Below are positions 60,825 through 64,000 of a DNA stretch of 64,000 bases, in pieces (positions within the stretch are counted from its first letter, which is position 1; each line of letters begins with the position of its first letter). Under the pieces are notes generated by a model. That model was given only the letters and a program-made list of their open reading frames with translations. It was not told the origin of the DNA and ran no database searches. Source of the stretch: Paenibacillus piri (lineage in GTDB: Bacteria; Bacillota; Bacilli; Paenibacillales; NBRC-103111). The position numbers and the translations under genes are program-made. The DNA is taken from positions 1 through 64,000 of the forward strand of contig NZ_SMRT01000013.1 in assembly GCF_004354045.1 (NCBI RefSeq), in the 5' to 3' direction.

Positions 60825-60992
60825 ATGCATGTCGTGTGCAAGGATCATTTGGAGCTGGCGATCGATCAATTCGTAGACGAATACGAGGATGCGCCGGACA
60901 TTGTCGATTTGGAAAAAGTGCGTTTCCCGGCGTGGGAGCCGCCGGCGCATTGCGAACGCTGTGCGGAGCGGGCGCGTTTCCTGGTCGTGTAG
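60825..60992 (+). CDS. CxxH/CxxC protein
   Basis: 55 residues: MHVVCKDHLELAIDQFVDEY at the start (CKDH gives CxxH) and AHCERCAERARFLVV at the end (CERC gives CxxC). This is the small family, named for these motifs, that lies between htrA and rlmH in Bacillales. It probably binds one metal ion. Function is unknown. ATG follows GTGGGGTCAAAGG. Confidence 0.88.
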   Translation: MHVVCKDHLELAIDQFVDEYEDAPDIVDLEKVRFPAWEPPAHCERCAERARFLVV

Positions 60993-61047
60993 CAACAAGG
61001 GGAGGAGGTCGTGCGCGGTACGGGGCGGGCCTTCTTTTTGTTTATTC

Positions 61048-61281
61048 GACGCTCCGCGGCGGATAGCGGAAAGGGACATTAGTGCCGCAATCTATCATGC
61101 TGCCATTCATTCCCGTGGCTAAACGAGTATTCAAGCTTGCAGAGGATTGCGGATCATACATAACGATAGAAGTCCGATGATTAAATCGCGGAGAGAGCGG
61201 GATCGTGCTGGAGTAGCTAGAACGGTCACCTTTGTCCCCGGATTTCTATAGCTAATGGGGTACACATTCAAGAAATCCGGG
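61048..61281. other. Non-coding gap before rlmH with a long-loop hairpin
   Basis: Perfect 11-bp arms CCCGGATTTCT (61237-61247) and AGAAATCCGGG (61271-61281) with a 23-nt loop and no T run. At 61048-61080 GGATAGCGGAAAGGGACATT resembles a fragment of repeat family 2. Nothing else is recognised in the 363-bp gap. Confidence 0.45.
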
Positions 61282-61355
61282 TACAACAGAAAGCGGATTC
61301 GCTCGCGAAGCGGGCTGCTATTTACCGGGCTTCTAGAGAAAGGCGGGTCAGACCG

Positions 61356-61835
61356 ATGCATATTCAAATCGTAGGGGTCGGGAAAATCAAGGAGAAATTC
61401 CTCGTCGACGGGATCGCCGAGTATGTAAAGCGCCTTGGGCCTTATGCCAAGGTGCAGATTGTCGAGGTGCCCGATGAGCGGGCGCCGGAATCGATGAGCG
61501 CCGCGGAGGAGGCGCTCGTCAAGCAGCGCGAGGGCGAACGCCTGCTCGCGCAGATCAAGAGCGACGCCTACGTCGTGGCGCTTGCGCTGGACGGCATGCC
61601 GCTCTCGAGCGAGGAGCTCGCGCGGCATGTGGAGGGCTTGGCCACGTACGGGCGCAGCCACGTGGCCTTCGTGATCGGGGGCTCGCTGGGCCTCGCCCCC
61701 GCGGTATTGGCTCGCGCCGAACTGAAGCTGTCGTTCGGGCGCATGACCTTGCCGCACCAGCTCATGCGGCTGGTGCTGGTGGAGCAGGTGTACCGCGCAT
61801 TTAAGATTATGCGTGGGGAACCGTATCATAAGTGA
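61356..61835 (+). CDS. rlmH: 23S rRNA (pseudouridine-1915-N3) methyltransferase RlmH
   Basis: 159 residues, the family length (called orfX in staphylococci). SPOUT-class SAM fold: MHIQIVGVGKIKEKFLVDGI at the start; VALALDGMPLSSEELARHVE, FVIGGSLGLAP and the knot-forming LSFGRMTLPHQLMRLVLVEQ; ends MRGEPYHK. It methylates position 1915 in helix 69. Very GC-rich in the middle, in strong contrast to the following two genes. Its 3' end resembles the SCC element attachment site. Confidence 0.97.
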   Translation: MHIQIVGVGKIKEKFLVDGIAEYVKRLGPYAKVQIVEVPDERAPESMSAAEEALVKQREGERLLAQIKSDAYVVALALDGMPLSSEELARHVEGLATYGRSHVAFVIGGSLGLAPAVLARAELKLSFGRMTLPHQLMRLVLVEQVYRAFKIMRGEPYHK

Positions 61836-61850
61836 CGGCGAGTTTTTACA
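61818..61850 (+). other. rlmH 3' end resembling an SCC-type attachment site
   Basis: GAACCGTATCATAAGTGACG followed by GCGAGTTTTT parallels the staphylococcal attB at the orfX end (GAAGCATATCATAAATGATG as I recall it). The match mainly reflects the conserved YHK-stop coding, so identity as a real att site is inferred from the foreign-looking DNA right after it. No recombinase gene and no second copy were found inside the window. Confidence 0.4.
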
Positions 61851-61857
61851 ACATATA

Positions 61858-61887
61858 TTGACAATTAACTCCAAAAAAGAATATGGT
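61858..61887 (+). promoter_or_regulatory. Promoter of the ParA-SIR2 pair
   Basis: A perfect -35 TTGACA, 18 nt, TATGGT, starting 22 nt after the rlmH stop and 30 nt before the first start codon. Confidence 0.55.
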
Positions 61888-61916
61888 TGATTTATGATGT
61901 TTTTAGGGGGAGTTTT

Positions 61917-62957
61917 ATGAAAGTACTTACTTTTTTCAATAACAAAGGTGGGGTCGGTAAGACAACAATAGCATGCAATGTTGCATCTATTTTTGCAACT
62001 GAATTTAATAAGCGTGTCGCATTTATAGATTGTGATCCCCAGTGTAACTCTACTCAGCTAATTGCTGGTCAAGAATTAGCTATTGCGATATATGATGATG
62101 AAACGGTATCAAGGAATACAACACTTCTAAAGGCAATAAGACCTTTAGAGGCTGGAGACCCAGAACCAGATATGAACATTCCGTTAATTCGAGCCCATGA
62201 AAATAGATTTGGTGTCGATTTACTGCCAGGCCATCCTAGACTATCAGTCATAGAAGATAGATTGAGTACAGCTTGGGGTAATGTTACCGCGGGTAAAGTT
62301 GAAGGATTCAGAATAAACAACTGGTTAAACAAAATATGCCAGGGTCAGTTTGCTGAATATGACTACGTGTTTATAGACGTTGGGCCGAGTTTAGGTTCAA
62401 TTAACCGCTCAGTACTACTTGCTTCGGATTATTTCGTAGCACCCATGGGATGTGATATTTTTAGTTTAATTGGGATTAGAAATATTGGGAAGTGGCTTGA
62501 AGAATGGACAAGGTTATATCAAATTGGTGTCAGGACGGCAAATGAATTAAATCCTGGAATTCTTGATGAATATCATATACTACAAGAACCTAAGACATCT
62601 AACGCATTTATCGGATTTACGATTCAGCAGTACATAACTAAACAAGTTGCGGGTGTTAGACGTGCAACCGATGCATATGAAGAGATACTAGCAAGAATAC
62701 CAACTGAAATAAGCGCAGAATTGGGGAATTTTTTTCCAGAAAACTTATCCATAGAAGCCGCAACGCTAGGAGATATACCATACATGTATAGTTTGGTCCC
62801 TTTATCCCAAACGGCAGCCGCACCTATACATGCACTGAGGTCAGCAGATGGAATTAGAGGGTCTAGATACACACAGACGACCCAATACAAAGAAATAATA
62901 ACAAGTGTAGCAGCAAAAATAAGAGATAATATAAGTTTGAGGAATCAAAATGATTAA
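61917..62957 (+). CDS. ParA/MinD-type ATPase of a putative defence module
   Basis: 346 residues from MKVLTFFNNKGGVGKTTIAC, after TTAGGGGGAG; the frame opens ten codons earlier. Deviant Walker A KGGVGKTT (residues 10-17), A' motif FIDCDPQCNSTQL (Asp38, Asp40) and Walker B YVFIDVGPSLGSINR. It is about 90 residues longer than chromosomal ParA, with an insertion after residue 45 (DDETVSRNTTLLKAIRPLEA and on) and an unfamiliar C-terminus. No ParB partner or parS site is nearby, and the gene is AT-rich. Its stop overlaps the SIR2-like gene by 8 nt. It is more likely a sensor or regulator than a segregation protein; that is inference. Confidence 0.85.
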   Translation: MKVLTFFNNKGGVGKTTIACNVASIFATEFNKRVAFIDCDPQCNSTQLIAGQELAIAIYDDETVSRNTTLLKAIRPLEAGDPEPDMNIPLIRAHENRFGVDLLPGHPRLSVIEDRLSTAWGNVTAGKVEGFRINNWLNKICQGQFAEYDYVFIDVGPSLGSINRSVLLASDYFVAPMGCDIFSLIGIRNIGKWLEEWTRLYQIGVRTANELNPGILDEYHILQEPKTSNAFIGFTIQQYITKQVAGVRRATDAYEEILARIPTEISAELGNFFPENLSIEAATLGDIPYMYSLVPLSQTAAAPIHALRSADGIRGSRYTQTTQYKEIITSVAAKIRDNISLRNQND

Positions 62958-63813
62958 TTTTCCAAGCACATTAATAGAGGAAATTTCCGCTCGAAGATGT
63001 ATTGTGTTTCTTGGATCCGGAGCATCAGCCTCAAGCGTTTCGGCTTTGGATGCAACTAGGCGTCCCCCTCAATGGGGTGAATTCTTAAGAAATGCGATAC
63101 CCTTAATTCATATTAAGAGTGACAGGGAGGAAGCACTAAGATTACTTGAAGAAAAATCCTTTTTGGAATGTGCACAAGTGATAGACCATTGTACAATATC
63201 CACGGAAATGAATGAATATGTTAGAAGAGAACTACTTCGCCCGAGATTTCAACCGTCACGACTACATGATATAATCCATCGTCTTGATCCAAAAATGGTT
63301 ATTACAACAAATTATGACCTTATCTATGATTTAAAGTGTCAGGATGGAGTACATCAAGGACTATATTCGATAAAATCATATAATGAAGACGGTATAATAA
63401 ATGATATTCGCTCTTCTCGACGATTAGTTATAAAAGCTCATGGCAGTGCTACAACCCCGGAAAAGATTATCTTGAGTAGAGAACAGTATTACAGAGCGAG
63501 AAGGGACTACCCTCATTTTTATCAGGTGCTTGACGCATTACTTATTACTAACACAGTATTATTCATCGGATATAGTCTACGTGATCCAGATATATTACTT
63601 ACCTTGGAGAACACTAGTATTTCTTTCAAAAGCCAAAATCCCCATTTCGCAATCATTGAAGAAGGGATGCACCCGGCAATTAAAAATTCTTTTGAAAAAA
63701 CGTATAATGTGAAGTTTTTAGAATATTCTAGAGGGCAACATGAAGTAATCATAAACTCTTTGGAGAATATATACCCTCAAGTAGAAAGTTATCGTGAGAC
63801 TGATACACTCTAG
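62950..63813 (+). CDS. SIR2-like (NAD-hydrolase-type) protein
   Basis: 287 residues, ATG after GAGGAATCAAA, overlapping the ATPase gene by 8 nt. SIR2-family landmarks: glycine motif VFLGSGASAS (Gly22-Ser26), ITTNYDLIYD (Asn121, Asp123), the candidate catalytic His164 in VIKAHGSATTPEKIILSREQ, and FIGYSLRDPDI (207-215). These are the residues kept in the SIR2 effectors of ThsA, DSR and SIR2-Argonaute systems, which destroy NAD. No extra domain, zinc ribbon or membrane helix is present. The most likely role is a toxic effector controlled by the coupled ATPase; a deacylase role is less likely because the zinc cysteines are missing. Confidence 0.87.
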   Translation: MINFPSTLIEEISARRCIVFLGSGASASSVSALDATRRPPQWGEFLRNAIPLIHIKSDREEALRLLEEKSFLECAQVIDHCTISTEMNEYVRRELLRPRFQPSRLHDIIHRLDPKMVITTNYDLIYDLKCQDGVHQGLYSIKSYNEDGIINDIRSSRRLVIKAHGSATTPEKIILSREQYYRARRDYPHFYQVLDALLITNTVLFIGYSLRDPDILLTLENTSISFKSQNPHFAIIEEGMHPAIKNSFEKTYNVKFLEYSRGQHEVIINSLENIYPQVESYRETDTL

Positions 63814-63814
63814 A

Positions 63815-63854
63815 AAAGAGTAGCTTCGCTAGTGGCGACTGCTACTCTTTGTTT
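63815..63854 (+). terminator. Terminator after the SIR2-like gene
   Basis: Perfect 10-bp stem AAAGAGTAGC / GCTACTCTTT with a 16-nt loop, then GTTTT. It closes the two-gene operon. Confidence 0.8.
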
Positions 63855-63888
63855 TAAAACTTGCCGTTACAGATAGTGCGGAGATTTA

Positions 63889-63915
63889 TTAGCACTCAAT
63901 AAAAACGAGTGCTAA
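63889..63915. promoter_or_regulatory. CIRCE operator (HrcA binding site)
   Basis: TTAGCACTC, 9 nt, GAGTGCTAA: both arms and the spacer length match the CIRCE consensus exactly. HrcA represses class I heat-shock genes through this element. The controlled gene is not inside the window. After it, 63916-64000 shows no convincing gene; a TTG at 63943 with AAGGGGGA before it opens a frame to the window end, but I would not call it. Confidence 0.85.
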
Positions 63916-64000
63916 TAAGCGAGCGCGAGATCAAGGGGGAATTTGCACCTATTTTCGGGAAAAACAGACGAAAAAGAGCTAAAATCGCCTAATAGCGACT

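Noticed and set aside
61917..62957. Plasmid or second chromosome partition system
   Set aside because: There is no ParB-type gene or parS-like site beside this ATPase, and its operon partner is a SIR2-like protein.
63943..63999. TTG-started frame after the CIRCE element
   Set aside because: Only 19 codons are visible, the start is non-ATG, and the sequence resembles intergenic repeat DNA; it cannot be judged without the sequence beyond the edge.
1..64000. Prophage or intact insertion sequence
   Set aside because: No integrase, transposase, capsid, terminase or lysis gene was seen in any frame; only possible scars remain.

Overview
The window is the replication-origin region of a low-to-mid GC, spore-forming Firmicute, most likely Paenibacillus or another member of Paenibacillaceae. 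The reasons are: the dnaA-dnaN-rlbA-recF-remB-gyrB-gyrA order next to a 16S rRNA gene; the rpmH-rnpA-yidC-khpB-mnmE-mnmG-rsmG-noc-parA-parB arm on the other side; the sporulation protein YyaC; the complete walRKHIJ-htrA-rlmH block; and a YesM/YesN-controlled CUT1-type sugar ABC cassette of the kind Paenibacillus carries in many copies. Species cannot be settled from the sequence alone.

Layout. The origin lies near 9.2-11.2 kb. Everything left of it (dnaA, dnaN, rlbA, recF, remB, gyrB, gyrA, an HD-GYP gene and the 5' end of a 16S rRNA) is on the minus strand. Almost everything right of it is on the plus strand, so both arms are transcribed away from the origin. The dnaA-dnaN gap shows DnaA boxes, a GC-rich block, a run of DnaA-trios and an AT-rich stretch, in that order. 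A second box cluster lies upstream of dnaA, and a back-to-back pair of boxes lies between dnaN and rlbA. The 11-24 kb part holds RNA processing and modification, membrane insertion, and chromosome segregation genes with two parS sites. From 24.7 to 37.5 kb come a tRNA-Ser with a duplicated 3' end, rpsF-ssb-rpsR, a ten-repeat Ig-like surface protein, a CBS/MazG-like/YybS/gdpP/rplI run, dnaB, and purA with a PurBox pair.

From 37.9 to 47.6 kb there is an accessory sugar-uptake locus: sensor kinase, AraC-type regulator, two permeases, a solute-binding lipoprotein and a large unrecognised enzyme-like protein. After a linker-rich membrane protein and a MarR/MFS pair, the core resumes at 51.4 kb with an M23 endopeptidase and walR-walK-walH-walI-walJ, then htrA, a CxxH/CxxC protein and rlmH.

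Directly after rlmH the base composition drops sharply. A two-gene operon follows, encoding a ParA-type ATPase and a SIR2-like protein with its NAD-site residues in place. This looks like a recently acquired, defence-like module inserted at the rlmH 3' end, the same chromosomal position used by SCC elements in staphylococci. A textbook CIRCE operator lies just beyond it at the right edge. This module is the best candidate for an undescribed system in the window. Two families of dispersed intergenic repeats (about 100 bp, six copies plus fragments; and a hairpin family, two clear copies) are the other structures that gene annotation does not explain.
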